The notes under the pieces: generated by a model
The model's input: only the letters and a program-made list of their open reading frames with translations
What the model was told of the DNA's origin: nothing
Databases searched by the model: none
Source: Acinetobacter haemolyticus CIP 64.3 = MTCC 9819
GTDB lineage: Bacteria > Pseudomonadota > Gammaproteobacteria > Pseudomonadales > Moraxellaceae
NCBI RefSeq assembly: GCF_000369065.1
Contig: NZ_KB849807.1
Location: 121,638-185,637, forward strand
DNA length: 64,000 bases
Reading direction: 5' to 3'
Position numbers and translations under genes: made by a program
In this document: positions 31,068 to 40,228 of the stretch, piece by piece
How the letters are laid out: every line of letters begins with the position of its first letter
Numbering within the stretch: position 1 is the stretch's first letter

Positions 31068-33248
31068 CTAGGTTTCAATAAACCCCATATATGGATCTGA
31101 AATAGAGTCTTGATTGGTTTCTATACGGCCTGCAAAGCGTCGGCTGTAACTTGGCTCATTTTCAATGCTCACGGTAAAATCATACCAACCACCAAAGTCA
31201 GACATGTCCCAGCTTAATTCACTCTCAGTCGCAGTCGTTTCGATTTGCCATATTTGATTAGGTAAATAGGCATTCGCCTTTACAATCAGTTTGGCCGTAT
31301 GCATACCATCATTCCGTACTTTCAGGATTAGTTTAGGGTCGCACTCCTCCATACACACGCGAATCTCTGGCCGTGCTTGGACTTGTACTGACTGTATTAA
31401 ATTTCCAGTGAAATGGCGATGAAAACCATTGGGTCCCAATACCCATAAATCGTACTGTTCATCTTGAGTCTGCCATACATCATCCAATTGCTGACCCGCT
31501 TCAACCATATATCGACGTGGAATCGCCTCTAAATTTAATTTGTTATATACATGAAAGACTGCGGCATGTGTTCCTGTATTAGAAAACATCAGCTGCACGG
31601 TTTTACTCGATACATCAACTTTTGCACTGGTATGCAAAACATAAGGTAACGCTCGTGATGGGCGAATCCCCATCACCTGCACTGGAAAGCTTTGATTTGA
31701 AGGACGGCTGACTTGTGCCAAGCGCTCTTGTGCTTTACGAATCGCATCTGCCTCAGCTTTACTTTTCTGCCCTACAAGATTTGGCAAAGGTAAAAGATTT
31801 GGTGTTTTAAAATCAAAAGCTGAGGTTAAATCACCACACACAGCACGACGATATGGACTAATATTTGGCTCTTCCACACCAAAACATTGCTCCAAGAAGC
31901 GAATCACAGAGGAGTGATCAAATACTTGTGAGTTTACCCATCCGCCACGGCTCCAAGGTGAAAGAATATACATCGGTACCCGGACACCAGGCCCATAGAC
32001 ACCGATCCCATTACTCACTTTTGGATCAGTGAAATTGGGTTGACCTAAAGAGGCTTTGCCATGCGTGGCATATTCATAGGACATCTGCCCTTCATTTAAA
32101 GTCGACTTACCGTGTACTTCTCCTGAAGGATCCTTCGATGGTGCGCTAGGAGATGGTACATGATCAAAGAAACCATCATTTTCATCAAAGTTAATTAAGA
32201 ATACCGTCTGGCTCCAGAGTTCAGGATTGTCTGTGAGCGCATTTAATAACTCTTGGATATACCAAGCACCTTGTACAGGACTAGATGGGCCAGGATGCTC
32301 ACTATAAGTTGCGGGTGCAATTACCCAACTCACTTGTGGCAATTGCCCTTGAGCAATATCATCTTTAAATGACGCCAAAAAGCCACCATCTGGCATGGTA
32401 TTGGCTATTCCTTTATATAAAGGTTGATGGGTATCAATCGCAGGATCATAAGCTGGGCAAGCGGTAAGGTGATTGACAGGTTTGCCTGATAATTCATTGG
32501 CACGACGGTACTTTTTAAAACCAGCTAAAGGATTATCGGTAAAGTTATCTGGCATATTTTGATAAACTTTCCATGTCACCCCTGCTTGTTGTAAACGCTC
32601 TGGGTATGTCGTCCAATCATATCCAATCAAAGATGATCCAATTGAATCTAGATCATTGACAACACTGGCAACATTTGCCGCAGTTGGACCATTGGTTCCT
32701 GTCCAAATAAACATACGATTTGAATTTGTTCCTGTATGCATCGCACAGTGGTATGCATCACATAACGTAAAAGCATTCGCTAAGGCGAATTGAAACTCAA
32801 CTTCTTGTTGTTTGTAGTAACCCATTGAATGAGGTTGCTTGTATTTAACCCAATCTCCCATACGGCCATGATCCCAAGCGAACTGACCATCTGTCCATGA
32901 ATGTGGTGTTCCACTCACACGTTGAGCATTACCCAGAGTGCTGTCCAAATGATATGGATAAACTTTGTTTTTATTTGCGTCATATTGCTCCCAAACCTTT
33001 CGCTCTTGGCTAAGTGGAATAGTGAAGCGATCACCAAAACCGCGCACGCCTTTCAATGTGCCAAAATAATTGTCAAAAGAACGGTTTTCTTGGGTCAAGA
33101 TCACCACATGTTTGACATCTTTGATCGTTCCTGTCTCTACTTTAGCATCGATAGCGAGGGCTTTTTGAATACTGAGTGGGAAGCTCGTAAGTGCAGCCGT
33201 TCCAAACAAAGCTTTCGTTGAATTCAATAAAAAATCACGACGATTCAT
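31068..33248 (-). CDS. plc: phosphocholine-specific phospholipase C
   Basis: Hydrolyses phosphatidylcholine and sphingomyelin-type lipids outside the cell and is regarded as a virulence-associated enzyme in Acinetobacter. The 726-residue protein has a twin-arginine signal (MNRRDFLLNSTKALFGTAAL). The phosphoesterase domain includes HVVILTQENRSFDNYFGTLKGVRGFGDR, CDAYHCAMHTGTNSNRMFIWTG, FLINFDENDGFFDHVPSP and GPGVRVPMYILSPWSRGGWV. Two C-terminal DUF756-type repeats follow from about residue 530. A small lipoprotein gene precedes it by 26 bases, so both share a transcript. Confidence 0.93.
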   Translation of the reverse strand: MNRRDFLLNSTKALFGTAALTSFPLSIQKALAIDAKVETGTIKDVKHVVILTQENRSFDNYFGTLKGVRGFGDRFTIPLSQERKVWEQYDANKNKVYPYHLDSTLGNAQRVSGTPHSWTDGQFAWDHGRMGDWVKYKQPHSMGYYKQQEVEFQFALANAFTLCDAYHCAMHTGTNSNRMFIWTGTNGPTAANVASVVNDLDSIGSSLIGYDWTTYPERLQQAGVTWKVYQNMPDNFTDNPLAGFKKYRRANELSGKPVNHLTACPAYDPAIDTHQPLYKGIANTMPDGGFLASFKDDIAQGQLPQVSWVIAPATYSEHPGPSSPVQGAWYIQELLNALTDNPELWSQTVFLINFDENDGFFDHVPSPSAPSKDPSGEVHGKSTLNEGQMSYEYATHGKASLGQPNFTDPKVSNGIGVYGPGVRVPMYILSPWSRGGWVNSQVFDHSSVIRFLEQCFGVEEPNISPYRRAVCGDLTSAFDFKTPNLLPLPNLVGQKSKAEADAIRKAQERLAQVSRPSNQSFPVQVMGIRPSRALPYVLHTSAKVDVSSKTVQLMFSNTGTHAAVFHVYNKLNLEAIPRRYMVEAGQQLDDVWQTQDEQYDLWVLGPNGFHRHFTGNLIQSVQVQARPEIRVCMEECDPKLILKVRNDGMHTAKLIVKANAYLPNQIWQIETTATESELSWDMSDFGGWYDFTVSIENEPSYSRRFAGRIETNQDSISDPYMGFIET

Positions 33249-33274
33249 GGGTTATATGTCCTTAATTATTGTTC

Positions 33275-33418
33275 TTATGGGGCACAATGAATTTTGCAGT
33301 TTGATGTTGGCGGTTTTGGATCTGGCGTTGTGTTATTGGTATCGCCATTATTATTTTCGTCGCATGCGCTTAATAAGAGAAAGCTACTGCTTAACAGGGC
33401 TAATAAGAAATATCGCAT
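33275..33418 (-). CDS. small lipoprotein encoded upstream of plc
   Basis: A 47-residue protein, MRYFLLALLSSSFLLLSACD at the start, followed by an Asn/Thr/Pro-rich tail with two further cysteines (SNCKIHCAP). The LLSAC lipobox places the lipidated cysteine at residue 19. The aspartate at +2 would favour inner-membrane retention by the classical rule. It ends 26 bases before plc and has no terminator, so it is probably co-expressed. Its function is unknown. Confidence 0.7.
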   Translation of the reverse strand: MRYFLLALLSSSFLLLSACDENNNGDTNNTTPDPKPPTSNCKIHCAP

Positions 33419-33513
33419 TTTACTATCCGTTAAAATATTCGTGCAGATAGTCAATACAATGTAAATGACAGTTCAATGATGGATTTATAGCAATTCGATG
33501 ACATCTTCATCGA

Positions 33514-33547
33514 TAAAAAAAAGGCGGTCTAAAAAAACCAGACCGCC
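33514..33547 (-). terminator. terminator after rph
   Basis: Eight-base GC-rich arms (GGCGGTCT and complement) are followed on the minus strand by a run of T residues. Confidence 0.85.
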
Positions 33548-33565
33548 CGCACTATCAACTGGAAC

Positions 33566-34282
33566 TTACCAACCGAGTGCTTGCTGTTGCTTCTGAATCA
33601 ATTCCGCGATTCCTTTTTCTGCAAGCTCTAACATGGCATTACACTGTTGGCGAGTAAACGGTTTATCTTCTGCCGTTCCTTGAATTTCAATGAATTCACC
33701 CGCTTGTGTCATCACCACGTTTAAATCCGTTTGGCAATTTGAATCTTCTTCGTAGCATAAATCGAGGAGAACTTCGTCTTGATACATTCCCACCGAGATT
33801 GCAGCAATCAGACCTTTTAAAGGGTCTTGTTTAATTTTTTTGTTGCTCAGCAATACATTCATTGCATCAACCAAAGCCACTGCTGCACCTGTAATTGCTG
33901 CGGTACGCGTTCCACCATCCGCTTGGATCACATCACAGTCAATCGTAATGGTGTTTTCACCTAACTTCTTCAAATCCACCATGGCACGCAAACTACGACC
34001 AATCAAACGTTGAATCTCTTGAGTACGACCACTTTGCTTACCGCGTGCCGCTTCACGATCACTACGAGTATGTGTCGAACGCGGTAACATGCCATATTCA
34101 GCAGTCACCCAACCTTGCCCTTGTCCTTTTAAAAATCGTGGAACAGAGTTGTCAATGCTTGCTGTACACAGCACTTTGGTATGACCAAACTCAACCAAAA
34201 CTGAACCTTCAGCGTAACGGGTATAGTTACGGGTAATTTTTACCTCTCGTAATTGGTCTAATGCTCTCTGGTCAATACGCAT
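33566..34282 (-). CDS. rph: ribonuclease PH
   Basis: A phosphorolytic 3'-5' exoribonuclease that trims tRNA 3' ends. The 238 residues are normal. Conserved features are [78 protein letters not shown] and [19 protein letters not shown]. It is transcribed alone with its own terminator. Confidence 0.96.
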   Translation of the reverse strand: MRIDQRALDQLREVKITRNYTRYAEGSVLVEFGHTKVLCTASIDNSVPRFLKGQGQGWVTAEYGMLPRSTHTRSDREAARGKQSGRTQEIQRLIGRSLRAMVDLKKLGENTITIDCDVIQADGGTRTAAITGAAVALVDAMNVLLSNKKIKQDPLKGLIAAISVGMYQDEVLLDLCYEEDSNCQTDLNVVMTQAGEFIEIQGTAEDKPFTRQQCNAMLELAEKGIAELIQKQQQALGW

Positions 34283-34406
34283 AATGATTCCTTAAAACTA
34301 TGGCACAAATATAATTGCACCATAGTATATCTCAATTACACGCACTTTCCCTTTTACTTATTGGTGACGAGCACCGCTTGATCGCTCAAGTGACGCTCTA
34401 TCTTGA

Positions 34407-35597
34407 TTAAGCTACTTTGCCAAATATACCTTTTACCGTCTCAGTAAAGCTACGCTTGGTCGCCACCAAACGATCTACCACATTGTCAGGCAAAGAGTGA
34501 ATCGCCAGACGTTTATACACACTCACGATCTGAGATCCAAAAGGAGCAGTATTGTACTGTTGACCATATTCTGCACAGACTTCACGTACTTTTGGTGCCA
34601 TTTCGATATAACGGTTGGCAGGTACATCAGGGAACAAATGATGTTCAATTTGATGGCTCAAGTTACCGCTTAAGAAATGCATGATTTTACCGCCAGTAAA
34701 GTTTGCTGAACCACGAATCTGACGCAAGTACCACTCTGCTTTGGTTTCATTATCAATGTTGTCAGTGATAATTTCAGAGTCTTCTGTAAAATGACCACAA
34801 TAAATCACGGTCGATGCCCAGTAGTTACGGATCAGATTGGCAACAAAGTTACCTGCTAATACTGGCAAGAACATTGGACCCGCGATCAATGGGAATAATA
34901 CATAATCTTTACCAAACTGACGTACCATCTTTTTACGTAGATTTTTTGATTCTACATACACTTCTTTCCAAGTCTTGGTGCCATCAAACAATACTTTTTC
35001 CATCTCTAGACGTTGTAAAGCCAGTAGCCATTCAAAACCCGTAGATAATACAAAACCCGTTGGTACGTTAAATAAAAAGCGAGGTTCCCACTTTTGCTCA
35101 CGGCTCATACGCATCACACCATAACCACTAATGTCATGATCCATGCCAACCACATTGGTATAGGTATGGTGCTTATAGTTATGGGTATATTTCCAGTCCT
35201 CACCCGTACACACGGTATCCCAGTCATAGGTTGCACCATTAAGCGTTGGATCATTTAACCAGTCGAACTGACCATGCATCACATTATGACCAAGCTCCAT
35301 ATTTTCAACGATTTTAGATACGCCTAGCATAACGGTACCTAATAACCATACAGGTGGAATCCAACCACCAAACATCAACATACCACGCGATGCAATTTCG
35401 GTGTAGCGTACAAAGTTACGTACTTTATAAATATAATCAGAATCTTCTTTGCCAATTTTAGCCATGGTTTCAGTACGGATGGCATCAATCTTACGGCCAA
35501 ACTCTTGTACTTCTTCTGGTGTTAATGCACGGCTTGTGTTACCGCCAAATTTGATTGGAGGAATCGTTTTAGTCGGATTTACTGTCATCATGTTCAT
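34407..35597 (-). CDS. acyl-CoA/fatty acid desaturase (membrane di-iron)
   Basis: Introduces a double bond into acyl chains at the membrane, in partnership with the reductase encoded just upstream. Of its 396 residues, three histidine motifs bind the di-iron centre: HNVMH at about residue 104, HNYKHHTYTN at about 147 and HQIEHHLF at about 310. Hydrophobic pairs lie between them. The arrangement matches the P. aeruginosa DesCB/DesT system. Three operator-like palindromes before the reductase and a divergent TetR gene support repression by a DesT-type sensor of acyl-CoA saturation. Confidence 0.9.
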   Translation of the reverse strand: MNMMTVNPTKTIPPIKFGGNTSRALTPEEVQEFGRKIDAIRTETMAKIGKEDSDYIYKVRNFVRYTEIASRGMLMFGGWIPPVWLLGTVMLGVSKIVENMELGHNVMHGQFDWLNDPTLNGATYDWDTVCTGEDWKYTHNYKHHTYTNVVGMDHDISGYGVMRMSREQKWEPRFLFNVPTGFVLSTGFEWLLALQRLEMEKVLFDGTKTWKEVYVESKNLRKKMVRQFGKDYVLFPLIAGPMFLPVLAGNFVANLIRNYWASTVIYCGHFTEDSEIITDNIDNETKAEWYLRQIRGSANFTGGKIMHFLSGNLSHQIEHHLFPDVPANRYIEMAPKVREVCAEYGQQYNTAPFGSQIVSVYKRLAIHSLPDNVVDRLVATKRSFTETVKGIFGKVA

Positions 35598-35626
35598 AAT
35601 ATTATTCTCTATCTGGTCAATATGAA

Positions 35627-36667
35627 TTAAAGGTCAATCTCAACGGGACTCACTGCTTCACTCACACACAACTTAATTTGCACATTGTTTTGGTTATCGA
35701 TTTCACCTGTAAGTTGATTTTTCACTGCACCACTGATCTTGGTACAAACACAGGTATTACAAATCCCCATACGGCAACCAAAAGATGGTTTCAAACCTGC
35801 AGCTTCAGCACTGGCTAACAGGTTGCCACGGCCTTCAAACTCTTGCATACTGCGACGGAAATTGACTGGTTGGATTTGAGCATCCACATCCATCGTCACG
35901 GGCAAGAAGCTTTCTTGCGTTAAACGGTCTAACCAACCACGTTTCGCCCAGATTTGACGTGTCGCTTTCATCAAACCTGGAGCAGCACACACATAGGTTT
36001 GACGTTGAGCAGCATCAGCACACAAACGATCCAAAGTTTCTTCATCAAAATAAGCAGGTTGTTCAGCACTATCGACAATAATGTGTAGGTTAAAGTGCAC
36101 ATATTCTGCTGCCAGTGTTTCCAATTCAGTACGGAACGCTGGATCACGTGAGTAATAAATCAACGTTACAGGTTGATTTGAACGAGCTAAAGCCTGTTTC
36201 GCAATCGGAATAATCGGCGTAATACCACTTCCTGCAGATACCAAAAGAATTGGTTGTTTACCTTCTTCTGTATCAAAGTCTTTTAGCGTAAATTCGCCCA
36301 TCGCCTGAGTAATTTCAATCACATCACCAGCACGTGCGCTGTTGGCTAAATAGTTAGATACTCGACCTTGTTTTTTGATACCTAATACCAATTTGTCGTG
36401 ACTTGGTGAACTCACCAAGCTATACGCTCGTTGATGCTGCACACCATCAATACGAACCGTCACCATCACAAATTGACCAGGCTGATAGGTTGTAAATTTA
36501 TTGTTACTGCTTAAAGTGACCTTGATCATTTCATCGGCAATAGGCTCAATCGCTTCGATTTTTGCCATAATGCGACGCAAAGTCCACATCGGGTTAACCT
36601 TTGCAAGGATAAAATCAACAAAATCTTCTCGAATCCAATGTGGCTGATAACTTAACTGTGCGCTCAT
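35627..36667 (-). CDS. ferredoxin reductase with 2Fe-2S domain, electron donor to desaturase
   Basis: A DesB-like flavin reductase of 346 residues. An FAD-binding domain carries RAYSLVSSP at about residue 80. An NAD-binding domain carries LLVSAGSGITPIIPI. A C-terminal plant-type 2Fe-2S domain has the ligands in GCRMGICNTCVC plus a later cysteine (KLCVSEA). It passes electrons from NAD(P)H to the desaturase encoded 30 bases downstream. The promoter region holds the DesT-like palindromes. Confidence 0.9.
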   Translation of the reverse strand: MSAQLSYQPHWIREDFVDFILAKVNPMWTLRRIMAKIEAIEPIADEMIKVTLSSNNKFTTYQPGQFVMVTVRIDGVQHQRAYSLVSSPSHDKLVLGIKKQGRVSNYLANSARAGDVIEITQAMGEFTLKDFDTEEGKQPILLVSAGSGITPIIPIAKQALARSNQPVTLIYYSRDPAFRTELETLAAEYVHFNLHIIVDSAEQPAYFDEETLDRLCADAAQRQTYVCAAPGLMKATRQIWAKRGWLDRLTQESFLPVTMDVDAQIQPVNFRRSMQEFEGRGNLLASAEAAGLKPSFGCRMGICNTCVCTKISGAVKNQLTGEIDNQNNVQIKLCVSEAVSPVEIDL

Positions 36668-36701
36668 ACGTTCCTCGTTTTGTATCTGGCTATTTATTTT
36701 G

Positions 36702-36719
36702 AGTGAACAAATGTTCGTG
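36702..36719. promoter_or_regulatory. DesT-like operator 1
   Basis: AGTGAACAAATGTTCGTG is an imperfect palindrome with GAACA half-sites. It is 35 bp upstream of the reductase start codon. Confidence 0.5.
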
Positions 36720-36720
36720 T

Positions 36721-36738
36721 AGTGAACATGTGTACACT
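36721..36738. promoter_or_regulatory. DesT-like operator 2
   Basis: AGTGAACATGTGTACACT is a near-palindrome immediately adjacent to operator 1, with the same AGTGnACA half-site. Confidence 0.55.
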
Positions 36739-36758
36739 ATATTTATTTGTGTTCACTG

Positions 36759-36776
36759 AGTCAACACTTGTTCACT
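36759..36776. promoter_or_regulatory. DesT-like operator 3
   Basis: AGTCAACACTTGTTCACT closely matches the palindrome I recall for the P. aeruginosa DesT operator. A further overlapping palindrome runs 36749-36767. Three sites in 75 bp suggest strong or cooperative control. Confidence 0.6.
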
Positions 36777-36953
36777 AATTTTCTGAGTGTTTTTTACACT
36801 TTTTTATAAATGCTTAAATTTTCTTGAAAAAAACAACGCCTCGAGGAGATACTGAACCTGCTGAAAATGTGACTGAATTTGCCAAAAGCTAAAAAGTGTC
36901 TAATTGAGCAATGGATTAAAGCTAAAAAAAAGCTATTTTTTTTGCTAGACTAT

Positions 36954-37238
36954 AGGGTCTGTTGGCATTTCACCTTGCGAGCTATTCAGCTCTCATTGCG
37001 ACAGAGAACATCTTTTTGACGATACAAGGCTTGACTTACGAAATTTAGCCCTTCTAAATGAGTAAGGCATAACGCAGTAGCGACAAAAGATGAACCTGTC
37101 CCGCAGGGTTATGGCTAAAACTGCCCCAAACTTCGTTATGAAGCTTGACAAGGGAGCCGCCATTGTCTGCGTTTCATGCCTTGTTTGTGTGGTTTTAGCC
37201 TTATAACGCAAGGCATGGCTGAAATATCAACAAACCCT
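36954..37238. mobile_element. 285-bp MITE-like element with target-site duplication
   Basis: The ends are imperfect inverted repeats of 19 bp: left AGGGTCTGTTGGCATTTCA, right (read inward) AGGGTTTGTTGATATTTCA, with three mismatches. The 5-bp sequence ACTAT occurs directly on both sides (36949-36953 and 37239-37243), as expected for a transposition duplication. The interior encodes no transposase. The one ORF across it is a short frame with no recognisable domain. The element lies between the desaturase operators and the TetR gene and ends 27 bp before the TetR start codon. The parent insertion sequence is not identified. Confidence 0.8.
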
Positions 37239-37265
37239 ACTATATGGTTTTAATGGATCTTATTC

Positions 37266-37916
37266 ATGTCGATTAGAGATGAACGAAAACAACAGAGTCG
37301 GCAAGCTCTACTGGATGCAGCACTTCACCTCAGTACCTCTGGGCGCTCATTTAGTAGTATTAGTTTGCGAGAAGTTGCTCGCGAAGTTGGTTTAGTACCA
37401 ACAGCGTTTTATCGTCATTTCCAAGATATGGAAGCACTGGGGCAAGAGCTGGTTGATCAAGTCTCTTTACATCTCAAAAGTCTGATTCATCAACTCGGTC
37501 AAAGCTATCTAAAACATAGTGGAGCAGCTAAAACCCGCACCAGTATTGAGCTGTTCGTGCAAGCGGTAAATCATAGTCCGCAACAATGGCAGTTTATGAT
37601 TGCCGAACGTTGGGGGGGATCCGAAACGGTAAGAATCGCAATTGCACGTGAAATTGAGTTTTTGATTGAAGATCTCGCTATTGATCTCTGCAAGCTTGAA
37701 ACCTTCAAGCACATTAAAGACGCCAAACATTTACAAGTCTTATCAACCATTTTAATCAATATGTCTTTTACATGGGCGATGACATGGATCAATCTACCCA
37801 AACAGTTTGAGATCGATGATTTATTAGAACAACAGAATCTATTTATAGACAACGCAACCACTCAGGTTCGTTTGCTATTTAATGGGATCTCAAATTGGGA
37901 ACCACAAAACGTTTGA
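37266..37916 (+). CDS. desT: TetR family regulator, FabR/DesT-like
   Basis: A 216-residue repressor with the helix-turn-helix at residues about 20-65 (ISLREVAREVGLVPTAFYRHFQD), the form seen in FabR and DesT sensors of unsaturated acyl-CoA. It is divergent from the desaturase-reductase operon, whose promoter carries matching palindromes. The MITE-like insertion lies between this gene and those operators, so the native promoter of this gene is displaced or replaced. The symbol is by analogy with P. aeruginosa. Confidence 0.82.
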   Translation: MSIRDERKQQSRQALLDAALHLSTSGRSFSSISLREVAREVGLVPTAFYRHFQDMEALGQELVDQVSLHLKSLIHQLGQSYLKHSGAAKTRTSIELFVQAVNHSPQQWQFMIAERWGGSETVRIAIAREIEFLIEDLAIDLCKLETFKHIKDAKHLQVLSTILINMSFTWAMTWINLPKQFEIDDLLEQQNLFIDNATTQVRLLFNGISNWEPQNV

Positions 37917-38023
37917 CTATATCAAGCCCAAAGTTTGATATATAAAAGCATTGCTTCGCGTTATTATGCATTAGACAATCAAGCATTGCCGTTTTAGAAC
38001 ACTATGAGGAGCTTATAAGCATC

Positions 38024-38653
38024 ATGAATCCTGATCGTCATACACAGTTCTTAATTCGCAAAGAAAAAATTTTGCAGGTTGCTGAAAAACTATTACTAGA
38101 AAACAACCAAGAAATGACCCTAGATGAACTGGTTGCCGAACTGGACATTGCCAAAGGTACACTATACAAACATTTCCGCAGCAAAAACGAACTGCTACTA
38201 GAACTTATTATTCAAAATGAAAAAGAAATTTTAAAAATTTCAGATAAATATAATACTGATGTCAAAGAATATGCGCCTCGCTATATGCTCTATCATCTAA
38301 AAGCACCAAGTCGTACGATTCTATTGCATCAATTAGAAGAACATCTCACCATGACTGAATCAAAGTTAAAACATCTCTTTGATGAGCTCTATGAAATTCG
38401 TCAGCAACGTATTGTTTCTTTGAAAGAAATGACCGAAAAATATTTAAAGTCGCAAAATTATGACATGTCGATTCGTGATTATTTATCTTATATTTGGTCA
38501 CTGACCTACGGTGCAGCATTATTGTTAAATTCAAGCTATTACCAACGCTCAATCGGCTCACGGGAAAAATTAATTAACCTTTATGTCAATCAGGCTCTAT
38601 CGTTGCCTACACAAAAAGTGCAAATTGACATAGAAGCTTTGGATAGTGAATAA
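38024..38653 (+). CDS. TetR family transcriptional regulator
   Basis: A 209-residue protein with a standard N-terminal helix-turn-helix (LDELVAELDIAKGTLYKHFRSKNELLLELI) at about residues 30-65 and an undescribed ligand domain rich in charged residues. It is followed by a bidirectional terminator and the convergent dsbA. The neighbouring desaturase unit has its own TetR, so the target of this one is unclear. It might regulate lipid genes, but nothing in the sequence shows it. Confidence 0.85.
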   Translation: MNPDRHTQFLIRKEKILQVAEKLLLENNQEMTLDELVAELDIAKGTLYKHFRSKNELLLELIIQNEKEILKISDKYNTDVKEYAPRYMLYHLKAPSRTILLHQLEEHLTMTESKLKHLFDELYEIRQQRIVSLKEMTEKYLKSQNYDMSIRDYLSYIWSLTYGAALLLNSSYYQRSIGSREKLINLYVNQALSLPTQKVQIDIEALDSE

Positions 38654-38664
38654 CCCTGAATAAA

Positions 38665-38693
38665 AAAGGACTGTGGTAATTCCTCAGTCCTTT
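38665..38693. terminator. bidirectional terminator between TetR gene and dsbA
   Basis: Arms AAAGGACTG and CAGTCCTTT with an 11-base loop, flanked by A-rich and T-rich runs. Confidence 0.8.
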
Positions 38694-38715
38694 GTATTTG
38701 AGTTTAATGGCAATT

Positions 38716-39336
38716 TTATTTGCCTTTACGCTCTTTTTCTAATAAGAAGTCAACCACTTGGGTGACTTTTGCATCTTCACCCTGTACCACATATTTCCCG
38801 TTTACCACGACTGCAGGTACGCCTGTCAATTGGTACTGTTGAGCCAACTGATTTGATTCCGCAATTTTTGCAGTGATTGGGAAAGAGTTAAACATACTAT
38901 TAAATTTCTGTTCTGGCACACCGTAACGCGCAAAGAACTTCGCTTGAGAGGCTTGGTCAAAGATCTGCTGACCACCCTCATGAATCGCATGGAACAATGG
39001 AATATGAGTTCTCTTACGAACACCAAGCGCCTCTGACACATAGTAACCACGCGCACCTTGTTCCCACACTTTATTCATGGCTGCTGGTGTACGAAGGAAA
39101 TACACATCTTTTGGAATTTTCTTTAACCAAGTTTGCATATGCGGCTCAAGGTTATAGCAGTGACCACAGCCATACCAGAAAAATTCACGGACTTCGTATT
39201 GTCCTGCTGGCGCAACCGTTTTTCCAGGATTGGCCACAACTGTATAGTCTTTGCCTTCAACAAAATTGGCAGCCATTGCATTCATTGAAAACGTCAACGC
39301 AACTGCACCTAAACCACTGAGTACTAACTTTTTCAT
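38716..39336 (-). CDS. dsbA: periplasmic thiol:disulfide oxidoreductase DsbA
   Basis: Introduces disulfides into exported proteins. The 206-residue precursor starts at the ATG at 39336 with signal MKKLVLSGLGAVALTFSMNAMA. The active site is C57-G-H-C60 in FFWYGCGHCYN, and the cis-proline is in TGVPAVVVNGKYVV. An upstream in-frame start would add eight polar residues ahead of the signal, so I rejected it. Confidence 0.94.
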   Translation of the reverse strand: MKKLVLSGLGAVALTFSMNAMAANFVEGKDYTVVANPGKTVAPAGQYEVREFFWYGCGHCYNLEPHMQTWLKKIPKDVYFLRTPAAMNKVWEQGARGYYVSEALGVRKRTHIPLFHAIHEGGQQIFDQASQAKFFARYGVPEQKFNSMFNSFPITAKIAESNQLAQQYQLTGVPAVVVNGKYVVQGEDAKVTQVVDFLLEKERKGK

Positions 39337-39514
39337 TGCCTGTGCTTTTCCTCTAAGCATTTTTCGTAAGTTTATATGCTAAATATAAAGCAAACTCGAC
39401 TAATTCGTTTTTCTTCTGTGAAGTTTTTTATAGGATTTATCGCTTTTTTTGCCAGAATCGCTACACTACCCAAAGATTAAACCGAAATAATCATCCTAAT
39501 ATAGAGGTGACACC

Positions 39515-40228
39515 ATGTCGCAATTGAATGTTGACCCGCAAGAAATCGCAAAATTTGAAGCATTGGCTGCCAAATGGTGGGATCAACATTCGGAATTTCG
39601 CCCGCTCCATCAAATCAACCCCTTACGCCTAAACTGGATTGATGAACGCGTTGGTGGTTTAGCGGGTAAAAAAGTCCTTGATGTCGGCTGTGGTGGTGGA
39701 ATTTTAGCTGAGAGTATGGCACGTCGTGGTGCTGATGTTCTTGGCATTGATATGGGTGAGGCTCCGCTTGCAGTGGGCCGCCTACATGCACAACAAGAAA
39801 ATGTACAAAATATCGAATATCGCCAAATTCCTGTTGAACAACTAGCACTAGAGCAAGCAGGTCAATATGATGTCGTTACTTGCATGGAAATGATGGAGCA
39901 CGTACCTGATCCTGCATCAATTGTTCAAGCTTGCCAAAACTTGGTGAAACCCGGTGGTCATGTGTTCTTTTCAACTATTAATCGCAATCCAAAATCCTAT
40001 TTATTTGCGATTATTGGCGCAGAATATGTATTGCGCTTACTGCCAAAGGGCACACATGATTATCATAAATTCATCCGCCCTTCAGAAATGGCACATGATA
40101 TTCGCAATGCAGGTTTAACCCTCAAGGAAATGATTGGCTTACATTACAATCCGATCACCAAGCACTATTGGCTTGCCCCAAATGTCGATGTGAATTACAT
40201 GGTTCATACTACGAATACAGGTGCTTAA
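39515..40228 (+). CDS. ubiG: ubiquinone biosynthesis O-methyltransferase UbiG
   Basis: An SAM-dependent enzyme that carries out both O-methylations of ubiquinone synthesis. It has 237 residues. The N-terminus ([33 protein letters not shown]) and the SAM motif [26 protein letters not shown] are diagnostic. The ribosome-binding site GAGGTGA precedes it. Its stop overlaps the gph start in a TAATG junction, so gph is translationally coupled. Confidence 0.96.
   Translation: MSQLNVDPQEIAKFEALAAKWWDQHSEFRPLHQINPLRLNWIDERVGGLAGKKVLDVGCGGGILAESMARRGADVLGIDMGEAPLAVGRLHAQQENVQNIEYRQIPVEQLALEQAGQYDVVTCMEMMEHVPDPASIVQACQNLVKPGGHVFFSTINRNPKSYLFAIIGAEYVLRLLPKGTHDYHKFIRPSEMAHDIRNAGLTLKEMIGLHYNPITKHYWLAPNVDVNYMVHTTNTGA

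Noticed and set aside
36993..37211. A 72-codon minus-strand frame inside the MITE-like element
   Set aside because: It has no recognisable transposase domain and low protein-like character, so I treat it as incidental.
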